NCBI GenBank assembly: GCA_017435025.1
Contig: JAFSFU010000032.1
Coordinates: 1-11,255 of the forward strand
Source of the DNA: Lachnospiraceae bacterium
GTDB lineage: Bacteria > Bacillota_A > Clostridia > Lachnospirales > Lachnospiraceae
Reading direction: 5' to 3'
Length of the DNA stretch: 11,255 bases
The notes under the pieces are model-generated. The model searched no databases and was not told the origin of the DNA. It was given only the letters and a program-made list of their open reading frames with translations. Of this stretch, positions 1 to 7,778 are shown piece after piece. The first letter of the stretch is position 1; each line of letters starts with the position of its first letter. Both the position numbers and the translations under genes were made by a program.

Positions 1-963
1 GAAAATGTTGACCTTGACTATGTTTCTTACCAGATCATGTCTGATACAGCAGCGATCATGAACGCATACGATGCAGGACAGATTGATGTGATCACAGTAA
101 GCACACAGGAAGAACTGGACAAATACAATTCCGATGAAGACAATGTTTACACAGTGATCTCCGGCGGCACCATTTCTTTCGCATTCTACAATACACAGGA
201 CGAGCTTTTTGGAAATGCCAATATCCGTAAAGCCTTCACACTGGCTGCTGACCAGGAGAAGGTAAATGAAATGGCATTCAGCGGTCTCAGAGAGCCGTTA
301 TATGGCTGGATCGCATCTGCAATTTCGGTAGGCGATACAACCATGCGTTCTGTAGCTGGTGATACATTAAAGGAAATGAGAACAAATGCTTTAGCAGAAA
401 AGACTGCACAGGAGTATTTGCTGGATGGTATGAAAGAACTTGGCCTTGGTGAAGATCCGGCAGCTCTGGATGTTACATTCTCCTTAGGCGGAACCGGCGA
501 CTGGTATCGTACATTCGGTGAATACTTACAGCAGATGTACAAAGAAGCTCTCGGTGTAGAGGTGAAGATCGACTTCAACGAATGGGGTATTTTCTCCGAT
601 AACGTATACAGCGGAAACTTCCAGATGGGCTTCATGGGCTGGGGTGCTTACTATAACGACCCGTATGATATGCTCAGCATCCACCTGTCCGATTTCAACC
701 AGGTTGCAACCGGCTGGGTAAACGAGGAATATGATAAGCTTGTTCTGGATGCAGCTGCAGAGATGGATGAAGCAAAACGTATGGACATGTACATTGAAGC
801 AGAAAATATCTTATTAGATGCAAATATTGTATGTCCGTTTGCAACATCTGTAACTCATCAGTTCACAAAATCATACTTACATGACAAACATGCTGAATAT
901 GGTGAAGACAATCTCTACTTTATCCACGAAGGTTGGAAGAACACATACGTAGAGGGAAGATAA
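1..963 (+). CDS. Peptide ABC transporter substrate-binding protein, family 5 (C-terminal part)
   Basis: The reading frame is open from the first base, so the N-terminus with its signal peptide and probable lipobox lies outside the window; 320 residues are visible. It is the C-terminal lobe of a family 5 (OppA/DppA-type) extracellular solute-binding protein, which would capture oligopeptides outside the membrane and deliver them to the permease encoded just downstream. Visible family hallmarks are an 'NANIRKAFTLAAD' stretch (the 'N..vRkAl..AiD' signature of the family), a 'GWGAYYNDPYDML' segment matching the usual GW.aDY.DP motif, and a C-terminal 'EAENILLDANIVCPF' run typical of the end of the fold. 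The ATG at position 37 is internal, not the start. It is followed by a stem-loop and then permease genes in the order expected of an opp operon. The ligand class (oligopeptide, dipeptide, nickel, or a sugar-like ligand) cannot be decided from this fragment. Confidence 0.93.
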   Translation, partial: ENVDLDYVSYQIMSDTAAIMNAYDAGQIDVITVSTQEELDKYNSDEDNVYTVISGGTISFAFYNTQDELFGNANIRKAFTLAADQEKVNEMAFSGLREPLYGWIASAISVGDTTMRSVAGDTLKEMRTNALAEKTAQEYLLDGMKELGLGEDPAALDVTFSLGGTGDWYRTFGEYLQQMYKEALGVEVKIDFNEWGIFSDNVYSGNFQMGFMGWGAYYNDPYDMLSIHLSDFNQVATGWVNEEYDKLVLDAAAEMDEAKRMDMYIEAENILLDANIVCPFATSVTHQFTKSYLHDKHAEYGEDNLYFIHEGWKNTYVEGR

Positions 964-972
964 TCATACTGT

Positions 973-1000
973 GAGCCATTGCCATTGACGGTGATGGCTC
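973..1000 (+). promoter_or_regulatory. Intercistronic stem-loop between binding-protein and permease genes
   Basis: GAGCCATTGCC (973-983) pairs with GGTGATGGCTC (990-1000) over 11 positions, two of them G-T, around a 6-nt loop. The next bases are TCTTTCC, a poor U-tract, so this is not a classic full-strength terminator. Stem-loops in this position are known in many ABC importer operons, where they stabilise the upstream binding-protein message or act as a partial terminator so that the binding protein outnumbers the membrane parts. That role is inferred here. Confidence 0.6.
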
Positions 1001-1029
1001 TCTTTCCATGATAGAAAGGCGGAAATATT

Positions 1030-1959
1030 GTGGCTAAATATATAGCAAAACGTATTCTTTATATGGTGATCACCTTATTGGCAGTTGCGACCGTAACATT
1101 CTTTTTGATGCGGAGTATTCCAGGTGATCCGTTGGCCAATATGGCACGAGCACTGCCGGAGCAGACAAAAGAAAATTTCTATGCAAAGTATGGTTTGGAT
1201 AAACCGCTTTTTGAACAGTATCTTCTTTATATGAAGGGTCTTCTTCGACTGGATCTTGGAGAAAGCCTTGTATATCCGGGACGTTCGGTTGCCGGGGAGA
1301 TTGCAAAGACATCTCCAGTTTCCGGTATGGTTGGCGGAACGGCACTTCTGATCGGTACATCCATCGGTATTGTGCTGGGTATCATTGCTGCGCTTAAGAA
1401 GAATCAGTGGCCGGACTACATTGTTATGTTTATTGCGATTCTTGGTGCGACAGTTCCTGTATTCGTACTGGCTTCCGTTGTGCAGTATATTTTTGCAGTA
1501 AATCTGCATTTGGTTCCGGCATCCGGCTGGGGAAAACCGCAGCATCTGATTCTGCCGGTATTGTGTATGTCCTTCAGTTCCATTGCGACCTATGCCCGCT
1601 ATATTAAATCCAGCGTACTGGATACGTTAAATCAGGACTATGTTCTGACTGCTAGAGCGAAGGGATTAAGCGAGAGCGCAGTCATCTTGAAACATGTACT
1701 TCGTAATTCTCTCCTTCCGGCTGTAACGATTTTCTCCAGCAGTGTCGTTGGTGTATTTACCGGTGCTTTTGTAACCGAGAGAATGTTCTCCATTCCGGGA
1801 ATTGGCTTCTATTATGTAACATCCATTAACAGCAATGACTACACCATGATTCTGGGAACAACGGTGTTCTATGCAGCACTGTTCATTATTATGCAGCTGG
1901 TGGTAGATTTTGTATACATGATTCTTGACCCGCGTATCCGTGTGTCAGGTGACCGATAG
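1030..1959 (+). CDS. oppB: Peptide ABC transporter permease, OppB/DppB type
   Basis: This is one of the two inner-membrane subunits that form the translocation channel of the peptide importer. The 309-residue length is normal for OppB/DppB. The N-terminus (MAKYIAKRILYM...) enters a first membrane helix at about residues 9-27, followed by the 'RSIPGDP' motif near 28-34 that marks the OppB branch. Further hydrophobic segments lie near 100-120, 130-155, 173-190, 232-250 and 277-299. The cytoplasmic EAA-type coupling loop, 'ARAKGLSESAVILKHVLRN' (residues 208-226), contacts an ATPase subunit. The start is a GTG, preceded by the AGGCGG-like ribosome binding site at about 1017-1022; a weaker start codon may help set permease levels below those of the binding protein. 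It lies 66 nt after the binding-protein gene and 14 nt before oppC. The exact peptide class is unknown, so the symbol reflects family and order only. Confidence 0.93.
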   Translation: MAKYIAKRILYMVITLLAVATVTFFLMRSIPGDPLANMARALPEQTKENFYAKYGLDKPLFEQYLLYMKGLLRLDLGESLVYPGRSVAGEIAKTSPVSGMVGGTALLIGTSIGIVLGIIAALKKNQWPDYIVMFIAILGATVPVFVLASVVQYIFAVNLHLVPASGWGKPQHLILPVLCMSFSSIATYARYIKSSVLDTLNQDYVLTARAKGLSESAVILKHVLRNSLLPAVTIFSSSVVGVFTGAFVTERMFSIPGIGFYYVTSINSNDYTMILGTTVFYAALFIIMQLVVDFVYMILDPRIRVSGDR

Positions 1960-1973
1960 TCAGGAGGGATAGG

Positions 1974-2894
1974 ATGCAGAATATTGCAATTGAAAAATTT
2001 GAGATCATCGGAATTGAAAATGATGGCGTTGAATCCGTATCCCGCCCCAGTATCGGCTATTTTCAGGATGCGTGGAGACGTTTTAAGAAAAATAAAGTTG
2101 CCACCCTTGCTCTGATCGTGCTGGCACTGATCACCTTGCTGGTAATTTTTGGACCTGGTATCAGTGGATATGAATTTGAGCAGATTGACGAAGGTGCGAT
2201 AAATCTGAGTCCATGTGGAGAGCACTGGTTTGGAACCGATAAACTGGGTCGTGATATTTTTGCGCGTGTATGGATCGCCGGTCGTGTTTCGCTCACCATT
2301 GGTATTGTCGGAGCACTTTTGTCAGCAGTAATCGGTTGTATTTACGGTGGTGTTGCCGCATTCTTTGGCGGTGCAGTGGACGATGTGATGATGCGTATCG
2401 TGGAAATTTTGATCAGCGTGCCGTACCTGATCGTGGTAATCGTTCTCTCTCTTGTGCTGGAGAGTGACGGTATGTTTACGCTGATTCTGGCCATGACGAT
2501 CACCGGATGGTGTGGAACAGCCAGACTGGTTCGAGCACAGATGCTCACGATCAAAAATGAAGAATATGTACTTGCGGCGAAGGCGCTTGGCGTAAAAGCA
2601 TCCAAAATCATTACCCGACATATGATTCCCAATACATTGAGTACTGTTATCGTAGCAATTACATTCGATATTCCGGGTTATATTTTCTCAGAAGCATTCT
2701 TAAGTTACATCGGTCTTGGAATCCAGCCGCCGAATACCAGCTGGGGTGCCCTTGCTTCTGCAGCCCAGGCACAGATGCAGTTCTACCCGTCACAGCTTTT
2801 CATTCCGGCGGGAATGATCGCACTTACAATGCTTTGCTTCACGTTGATCGGTGACGGTCTCAGAGATGCACTGGACCCGAAGATGAGAAAGTAG
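1974..2894 (+). CDS. oppC: Peptide ABC transporter permease, OppC/DppC type
   Basis: This is the second channel-forming membrane subunit of the importer (306 residues). A polar N-terminal tail of about 26 residues precedes the OppC_N segment 'FQDAWRRFKKNKVATLAL', which runs into the first helix (about 41-60). The loop signature 'FGTDKLGRDIFARV' (residues 86-99) is diagnostic of OppC/DppC proteins. Later membrane segments fall near 104-131, 146-163, 168-180, 222-240 and 278-296. The EAA coupling loop is 'AAKALGVKASKIITRHMIPN' (201-220). The ATG is well placed behind an AGGAGG site at 1962-1967. The gene lies 14 nt after oppB and 10 nt before oppD, so translation is probably coupled within one transcript. 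Confidence 0.94.
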   Translation: MQNIAIEKFEIIGIENDGVESVSRPSIGYFQDAWRRFKKNKVATLALIVLALITLLVIFGPGISGYEFEQIDEGAINLSPCGEHWFGTDKLGRDIFARVWIAGRVSLTIGIVGALLSAVIGCIYGGVAAFFGGAVDDVMMRIVEILISVPYLIVVIVLSLVLESDGMFTLILAMTITGWCGTARLVRAQMLTIKNEEYVLAAKALGVKASKIITRHMIPNTLSTVIVAITFDIPGYIFSEAFLSYIGLGIQPPNTSWGALASAAQAQMQFYPSQLFIPAGMIALTMLCFTLIGDGLRDALDPKMRK

Positions 2895-2904
2895 AGGTAA
2901 GATT

Positions 2905-3918
2905 ATGGGAAAATTGTTAGAAGTAAATAATTTACGAGTATCGTTTCATACATATGCCGGAGAGGTTAAGGCGGTTCGCGGCGTTGGCTTTGAAGTCAAC
3001 GAAGGTGAGACCCTTGCGTTTGTAGGCGAGTCCGGATGCGGAAAGACGGTTACAGCAAAGGCGATCATGCGTCTCCTTCAGCGCCCGTTTGCAGAGATCA
3101 AAAAGGAATCCGAGGTGTTTTATCGCGGCAAAGATGTTATGAAGATGTCAAAAAGAGAGCTGCAGGGTCTTCGTGGAAATGAGATCAGTATGATCTTCCA
3201 GGATCCGATGACTTCTCTGAACCCGACCATGACCATTGGCAAGCAGATTATGGAAGGACTGATCCTGCATCAGAAACTGGACGTAAAAGCTGCAAGAGAA
3301 GAAGCGATCAATATGTTAAAGCTGGTAAAAATTCCGGATGCAGAGAAGCGCATTGATGCGTATCCGCATCAGTTATCTGGCGGCATGCGCCAACGTGTGA
3401 TGATCGCCATTGCTCTTGCATGCAATCCGGCGCTGCTGATTGCAGATGAGCCGACCACTGCCCTTGACGTTACGATCCAGGCGCAGATCATGGAGCTGTT
3501 GGGAGAGCTGAAAAAAGAACTGAATACGGCAATTATTCTGGTTACTCATGATCTTGGCGTAGTTGCAGACTTCGCAGACCGTATCCAGGTGATGTATGCA
3601 GGGCAGGTTATTGAGCGCGGAACCATCCATGAAATCTTCCACAACGCAAAACACCCGTATACCTGGGCGCTGCTTTCTTCTGTTCCGAGACTGGACACAG
3701 AGAATAAGCAGGATTTATATGCTCTGCAGGGAACACCGCCGGATCTGATCAACGAGCTGAACCATTGCCCGTTTGCGGCGCGATGCGAATATTGTATGGG
3801 AATCTGTAAAGAGGCCATGCCGGAAGAAACACTGGTGGACGGCACCCATAAGGTATCATGCTGGCTGCAGCACCCGAATGCACCGAAAGTAAAGTCATTC
3901 TATGAGAGAGAGGTGTAG
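2905..3918 (+). CDS. oppD: Peptide ABC transporter ATP-binding protein, OppD/DppD type
   Basis: This is one of the two cytoplasmic ATPases powering peptide import (337 residues). All nucleotide-binding motifs are intact: Walker A GESGCGKT (41-48), Q-loop glutamine 99 in '[11 protein letters not shown]', ABC signature LSGGMRQR (157-164), Walker B LLIADEP (177-183), D-loop 'ALDVT' (186-190) and H-loop histidine 215. The C-terminal extension typical of the OppD/OppF family carries cysteines 288, 294, 297, 301 and 319. In this family such cysteines are linked to an iron-sulfur cluster. Four of them (288, 294, 301, 319) have the same spacing as in the neighbouring OppF. The ATG follows an AGAGGT site at 2893-2898. 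The end of the gene contains the ribosome binding site of oppF, only 4 nt separating the stop from the preferred oppF start. Confidence 0.95.
   Translation: MGKLLEVNNLRVSFHTYAGEVKAVRGVGFEVNEGETLAFVGESGCGKTVTAKAIMRLLQRPFAEIKKESEVFYRGKDVMKMSKRELQGLRGNEISMIFQDPMTSLNPTMTIGKQIMEGLILHQKLDVKAAREEAINMLKLVKIPDAEKRIDAYPHQLSGGMRQRVMIAIALACNPALLIADEPTTALDVTIQAQIMELLGELKKELNTAIILVTHDLGVVADFADRIQVMYAGQVIERGTIHEIFHNAKHPYTWALLSSVPRLDTENKQDLYALQGTPPDLINELNHCPFAARCEYCMGICKEAMPEETLVDGTHKVSCWLQHPNAPKVKSFYEREV
3906..3914 (+). promoter_or_regulatory. Ribosome binding site deciding the oppF start
   Basis: GAGAGGTG within the last codons of oppD lies 8 nt before the ATG at 3923. The in-frame ATG at 3902 has no comparable site and would add seven residues that do not look like an OppF N-terminus. 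Confidence 0.6.
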
Positions 3919-3922
3919 ATTC

Positions 3923-4882
3923 ATGAGTGGCAATTTAATTGAAGTAAGAGATTTATGCAAGTATTTCAGTGTTGGTAAAAAGGGAACGCTGAAAGCTGTG
4001 GATCATGTGACACTGGATATCAAAAAGGGCGAAACGCTCGGTTTGGTTGGAGAATCCGGATGTGGAAAAACCACTTGCGGAAGAACGATTCTGAAATTAT
4101 ATGATGCGACATCCGGCACCATTACATTTGATGGAAAAGATGTGAGCCAATTGAAAGGCGCAGAACTGAATGCGTTCAAAAAGCGTGCGCAGATCATTTT
4201 CCAGGACCCATACTCCTCCCTCGATCCGCGTATGACGATTGGAGAAATTGTCGCAGAAGGCATGGATGTACACTGCAATTACACCAAGGAAGAGCGCAAC
4301 AAAAAGGTGGCGTCTCTTCTCAGAAGTGTAGGATTAAAAGAAGAGTTCGCTAACCGTTTTGCCCATGAGCTTTCCGGCGGTCAGAGACAGCGTATCGGCA
4401 TTGCCCGTGCTCTGGCTGTGGATCCGGATTTCATTGTGTGCGACGAGCCAATCTCTGCACTGGATGTGTCCATTCAGGCCCAGGTCGTAAACCTGCTGAT
4501 CAAACTGCAGAAAGAACGAGGTCTCACATATCTGTTTATCTCTCATGACCTTTCGATGGTTCGCCATATTTCCGACCGTGTCGGCGTGATGTATCTTGGC
4601 AGTCTGGTGGAGTTAACAGAGAGTAAGGAAATCTTTAAGAATCCGATTCACCCATATACAAAGATTCTGATGTCTGCCATTCCGATCGCAGATCCGGATG
4701 CAGGTGGCTCTAAGAACCGAATGGAGATTCGCGGAGAGGTACCAAGCCCGATCAACGCACCGAGCGGATGCAAGTTCCGCACCAGATGCCCGTATGCGAC
4801 GGAGCTCTGCGCGCAGGAGGTGCCGGAACTTCGCGAGGTGAAAGCGGGGCATTTTGTGGCATGTCACCATTGCCATGTGTAA
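3923..4882 (+). CDS. oppF: Peptide ABC transporter ATP-binding protein, OppF/DppF type
   Basis: This is the second ATPase of the importer, pairing with OppD. From the ATG at 3923 it has 319 residues ([15 protein letters not shown]...), the normal OppF beginning; an in-frame ATG at 3902 overlapping oppD is less likely. Motifs are complete: Walker A GESGCGKT (43-50), Q-loop glutamine 94 in '[13 protein letters not shown]' (a run typical of OppF/DppF), signature LSGGQRQR (150-157), Walker B FIVCDEP (170-176), D-loop 'SALDVS', and H-loop histidine 208. The C-terminal oligopeptide-transporter domain has cysteines 283, 289, 296 and 314, plus an extra C317 near the end. The gene sits 4 nt after oppD and 23 nt before tldD. 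With both ATPases, both permeases and a binding protein present, the importer appears complete apart from the cut at the window edge. Confidence 0.95.
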   Translation: MSGNLIEVRDLCKYFSVGKKGTLKAVDHVTLDIKKGETLGLVGESGCGKTTCGRTILKLYDATSGTITFDGKDVSQLKGAELNAFKKRAQIIFQDPYSSLDPRMTIGEIVAEGMDVHCNYTKEERNKKVASLLRSVGLKEEFANRFAHELSGGQRQRIGIARALAVDPDFIVCDEPISALDVSIQAQVVNLLIKLQKERGLTYLFISHDLSMVRHISDRVGVMYLGSLVELTESKEIFKNPIHPYTKILMSAIPIADPDAGGSKNRMEIRGEVPSPINAPSGCKFRTRCPYATELCAQEVPELREVKAGHFVACHHCHV

Positions 4883-4890
4883 GTTTTGAT

Positions 4891-4897
4891 AAAGGAG
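4891..4897 (+). promoter_or_regulatory. Ribosome binding site deciding the tldD start
   Basis: AAAGGAG lies 8 nt before the ATG at 4906. It supports this start over an in-frame ATG at 4768, which is buried inside oppF and would add 46 residues with no TldD similarity. Confidence 0.8.
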
Positions 4898-4905
4898 CGG
4901 TCAGT

Positions 4906-6285
4906 ATGCTATCCAAAAGTATGATAGAGGCGCTGCTGAATGAAGCGATGATGCGTGGAGCTGATTTCGCAGAAATTTATGATGAAAGTACGGTGATGCA
5001 TGAGATAACGGCTACCCAGGAGCGCTGTGAACAGTGCCAGAGCGGCCGGGAAAGCGGTGTAGGCATTCGCATATTTAAAAATCAAAAGTGTTTTTACGGG
5101 CACTCCGACGAAAAAAGTGAGATTGCTCTTGTGGGATTGGTTAGAAATCTGACTGCTGAGATGAAACACGGTGCGAAGACATCGGTTGCCCTGGAGACGA
5201 GACGCCAGTATCAGATGGGCGAGAATCTGATTCCGGCATCGGGACTGACGCTGAGACAGCGGATGGAGCCGGTAAAACGTGCCATTCATGCCGGGATTTC
5301 CTATGATAAGGAAATTGTCCGCATGCAGGTGAAGCGCACGGATCAGGAACGGGTGGTTCAGATTGCGAATAGTGAAGGACTCTTTGTGGCGGATGAACGG
5401 GAAAAAACAAGACTCTACATCATCGCCTATGCACAGAATGGTCCTGTACTCCAGAGCGGCTATATCGGCCCGGGGGCCATGGGCGGACAGGAATTTTATG
5501 AGCAGATTGATGTAGAGGCCTATGGACGGGAGGCAGCACGACATGCAAAGGTAGTTGCCCATGCTGCACCGTGTAAAGGCGGTCAGATGAGCGTGATCGT
5601 GAAAAATGGTTTCGGTGGTCTGTTGTTCCATGAGGCATGCGGACATAGTCTGGAGGCACTGGGAATTGCCCGCGAATCTTCTGAATTTTGCGGGAAACTG
5701 GGGCAAAAGGTTGCTTCAAATGTGGTTACCCTGGTCGATGATGGCTCCGTTCCGAATGCATGGGGCTCTCAGAAGGTGGACGATGAAGGAATTCCAACAC
5801 AGAAGAATGTGCTGATCGGAAATGGAATCCTGAAAGGATACATGGTAGACCGTCTGAATGGAATGCGGATGGATATGAATCCGACCGGTTCTGCCAGACG
5901 CCAGAATTATCGTTTTGTGCCGACCGCACGCATGACTAATACTTATATTGCGCCTGGAACAAGTACCCCGGAGGAAATCATCAAGAATACGGAAAAGGGA
6001 CTGTATGTGGCGTCAATCAACGGTGGATCAGTGGATCCGGCAACAGGAGACTTTAATTTTAATGCAGGAGAATGTTATCTGGTTGAGAACGGAAGAATCA
6101 CCATACCGGTGCGCGGTGTCACGCTGATCGGAAATGGCGGTCATGTGCTGAAGAGTGTTGACATGGTGGCCAATGACTTCGCACTGGGGCAGGGATTCTG
6201 TTTTGCATCCAGCGGTGCATTGTTTGTTGGATGCGGTCAGCCAACGGTGCGAGTCAGCAATATGACAGTGGGAGGAATCGGATAA
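4906..6285 (+). CDS. tldD: TldD-family metalloprotease, catalytic subunit
   Basis: TldD with TldE forms a cytoplasmic heterodimeric zinc protease that cleaves small or unfolded peptides; in Escherichia coli it matures microcin B17 and degrades the CcdA antitoxin. The protein has 459 residues from the ATG at 4906. The N-terminal domain (about 1-110) begins 'MLSKSMIEALLNEAMMRGAD', with the family's 'GVGIRIF' strand at 51-57. The C-terminal catalytic domain carries the HExxxH zinc motif as HEACGH (H242, E243, H247). The third predicted metal ligand, a cysteine in the terminal 'GCGQPTVRV' segment, is C443. Other family hallmarks are 'VDDEGIPTQKNVLIGNGIL' (291-309) and 'GSVDPATGDFNF' (374-385). 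It starts 23 nt after oppF and ends 1 nt before tldE, so it most likely belongs to the peptide-importer operon. Nothing suggests inactivation. The natural substrate is unknown. Confidence 0.95.
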   Translation: MLSKSMIEALLNEAMMRGADFAEIYDESTVMHEITATQERCEQCQSGRESGVGIRIFKNQKCFYGHSDEKSEIALVGLVRNLTAEMKHGAKTSVALETRRQYQMGENLIPASGLTLRQRMEPVKRAIHAGISYDKEIVRMQVKRTDQERVVQIANSEGLFVADEREKTRLYIIAYAQNGPVLQSGYIGPGAMGGQEFYEQIDVEAYGREAARHAKVVAHAAPCKGGQMSVIVKNGFGGLLFHEACGHSLEALGIARESSEFCGKLGQKVASNVVTLVDDGSVPNAWGSQKVDDEGIPTQKNVLIGNGILKGYMVDRLNGMRMDMNPTGSARRQNYRFVPTARMTNTYIAPGTSTPEEIIKNTEKGLYVASINGGSVDPATGDFNFNAGECYLVENGRITIPVRGVTLIGNGGHVLKSVDMVANDFALGQGFCFASSGALFVGCGQPTVRVSNMTVGGIG

Positions 6286-6286
6286 A

Positions 6287-7618
6287 ATGACAGACATGTT
6301 TATTCGTGATTTCACGAAGGCCGCAAAAGAGGAAGGAATTGATCGTTTAAACTATTATGTAGAAACAGTAGAACGGGCTGCTATGGAGTTTGTTCATGGA
6401 GAAGTCTGGACCACAGAGCAGAGTCAGAATACAAACTGCTTTGTTCAAGGTGAATATCAGGGAAACTGCGGTCATTCATATATCGGCGATTTCGATAGAA
6501 TCAGTATCAGAGAAGGTCTGGAAAATATCATGCAGATCGCGGAAGTTACGCAGGACAGATTCTATCCGGTTATGATTGATTCGGAGATGTCTGCATCCGT
6601 GCAACCGTATAAATTATCCGATCAGAAAGTTTTGAAAGAGGAAATTATAACAGCAGAAAAACTGGCTGCAGAAAAATTCCCGTCTATCAAGCAGTTTGAA
6701 TGTCATTATAGGGAAGAAGTACGGGAGATTCGACTGCAGAACGAAAAAGGAGAATACATAAGCGAGACGGAAGGACATGTGAGTGTTGCAGTTGCTGCAG
6801 AGGCAGAAGGGGATGGTCTTATTCAGACTGCCTATATCACAGAAAAAGTCGCTTTTGGCTCTGAACCGGATATGTCGGTGCTGTTTTTTGAAGCTGCACA
6901 GGAGGCAATCGGTCTTTTGAATTCAAGTCCGGTTGCATACGGTCGCTATCCGGTTATACTGAAGAATACCGTGGTAAATGAAATGTTCGGAATGTTTGCA
7001 GGAACTCTGTGTGCGGATATGGTACATCAAAAGTTGAGTAAATTCACCGGAAGATTGGGAGAAAAAGTTGCAGCTTCTCTTGTGAACCTGGTGGAGGATC
7101 CCAAACTTTCGGAGGGAATTATTCAGAGGCGTTTTGATGACGAAGGTGTTCCGACCATGCGGAAAGAGATCATCAAAGATGGTATCTTGATGATGTACCT
7201 TTATAATCAGGAGGAGGCCCGAAAGGACGGATGTGTCTCCACGGGAAATGGTTTTAAGGCCGATTATAAGAGCAAAGCAGGAGTTCATGTGACAAATCTC
7301 AAAATGATCGGTGAAGAAAAAACGCGAACAGATCTTCTCAGACAAATGGGAGATGGATTGTACATTGTAAGCTGTGACGGAATGTTTGCAGGCGCCGATG
7401 TGGTAAGCGGTGATTTTTCTCTTATTTCAAAAGGTTATTTGATAAAAGACGGTGAAATTGAACGAGCGGTAAATCAGATTACCGTTGCGGGAAATTTCTT
7501 TGATATGATGGGAGATATTCAAGGGGTCGCGAATGATCACCTGATAGGAGGCGACAGAACAGGAGCTGTGATCGTCCCGTCTGTTTATGTAAAAGAACTG
7601 GTTATATCAGGGTCATAA
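6287..7618 (+). CDS. tldE: TldE/PmbA-family subunit, non-catalytic partner of TldD
   Basis: This 443-residue protein is a paralogue of the preceding TldD and the expected second half of the TldD/TldE protease. It shares the fold: 'GRLGEKVAASLVNLVEDP' (255-272) and 'RFDDEGVPTMRKEIIKDGIL' (282-301) match the corresponding TldD stretches. Where TldD has HEACGH, this protein reads NEMFGM (231-236), so it has no HExxxH zinc site, as known for TldE/PmbA. The 'GADVVSGDFSLISKGYLI' segment (369-386) and the closing 'GGDRTGAVIVPSVYVKELVI' run are also typical of PmbA. The ATG lies 1 nt after the tldD stop, with GGAGG at 6271-6275 inside the tldD end, giving tight translational coupling that suits a 1:1 complex. 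A second ATG at 6296 is a possible alternative start. A strong hairpin follows the stop. Confidence 0.93.
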   Translation: MTDMFIRDFTKAAKEEGIDRLNYYVETVERAAMEFVHGEVWTTEQSQNTNCFVQGEYQGNCGHSYIGDFDRISIREGLENIMQIAEVTQDRFYPVMIDSEMSASVQPYKLSDQKVLKEEIITAEKLAAEKFPSIKQFECHYREEVREIRLQNEKGEYISETEGHVSVAVAAEAEGDGLIQTAYITEKVAFGSEPDMSVLFFEAAQEAIGLLNSSPVAYGRYPVILKNTVVNEMFGMFAGTLCADMVHQKLSKFTGRLGEKVAASLVNLVEDPKLSEGIIQRRFDDEGVPTMRKEIIKDGILMMYLYNQEEARKDGCVSTGNGFKADYKSKAGVHVTNLKMIGEEKTRTDLLRQMGDGLYIVSCDGMFAGADVVSGDFSLISKGYLIKDGEIERAVNQITVAGNFFDMMGDIQGVANDHLIGGDRTGAVIVPSVYVKELVISGS

Positions 7619-7626
7619 TCTTTCAA

Positions 7627-7648
7627 GACACCAAATGCAGAGGGTGTC
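7627..7648 (+). other. Small hairpin just after tldE
   Basis: GACACC (7627-7632) pairs with GGTGTC (7643-7648) around a 10-nt loop, starting 8 nt after the tldE stop. Its last two bases are shared with the outer stem of the longer hairpin that follows, so the two could compete. A role is not certain; it may be part of transcript-end structure. Confidence 0.35.
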
Positions 7649-7652
7649 AGCG

Positions 7653-7690
7653 CAGGGGAGCCGTTTCAAGCCCGGAAACGGTCTCCCCTG
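7653..7690 (+). terminator. Long hairpin, probable end of the opp-tldDE transcript
   Basis: CAGGGGAG + CCGTTTC (7653-7667) pairs with GAAACGG + CTCCCCTG (7675-7690), giving 15 base pairs with a single bulged T and a 7-nt loop. An outer TCAGC/GCTGA pairing (7647-7651 with 7695-7699) can extend it. The bases right after the stem are TTGTGCTGAT rather than a clean U-run; the only long T-tract (7711-7716) is about 20 nt further on and lies inside the rarA promoter spacer. The structure is clear; its strength as an intrinsic terminator is uncertain. Rho-assisted termination is possible. Confidence 0.65.
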
Positions 7691-7702
7691 TTGTGCTGAT
7701 AA

Positions 7703-7731
7703 TTGACAACTTTTTTCCAAAAGGGTATACT
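7703..7731 (+). promoter_or_regulatory. SigA-type promoter for rarA
   Basis: The -35 box TTGACA (7703-7708) is a perfect match, the spacer is exactly 17 bp, and the -10 box is TATACT (7726-7731, five of six). Transcription should start near 7738, about 40 nt before the rarA ATG. The spacer contains a T6 run. This is the best promoter in the window and marks a new transcription unit after tldE. Confidence 0.85.
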
Positions 7732-7768
7732 TTTGTTACGACAGACGAACGGATGGTCGATTGGGAAA

Positions 7769-7772
7769 GAGG
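7769..7772 (+). promoter_or_regulatory. Ribosome binding site deciding the rarA start
   Basis: GAGG lies 6 nt before the ATG at 7779. It favours this ATG over the in-frame TTG at 7761, which would add six residues before the conserved MDLFDYM beginning. Confidence 0.65.
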
Positions 7773-7778
7773 AAAGCT

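Noticed and set aside
186..635. A 149-codon minus-strand open frame opposite the binding-protein gene
   Set aside because: It is antisense to a clear family 5 binding protein; the composition is that of a shadow frame and there is no supporting start signal.
3902..3922. Earlier ATG for oppF overlapping oppD
   Set aside because: The added seven residues are not family-like, and the ribosome binding site at 3906-3914 is spaced for the ATG at 3923.
4768..4905. Longer tldD starting inside oppF
   Set aside because: The extra 46 residues only re-read the Cys-rich end of oppF in another frame; the ATG at 4906 has an AAAGGAG site and begins like TldD.
4909..5706. A 265-codon open frame on the minus strand inside tldD
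   Set aside because: It is fully antisense to a well-supported TldD with an intact zinc motif, its translation has no recognisable domain, and no promoter or ribosome binding site supports it.
7761..7778. TTG start for rarA
   Set aside because: The ATG at 7779 has a GAGG site 6 nt upstream and gives the conserved MDLFDYM N-terminus.
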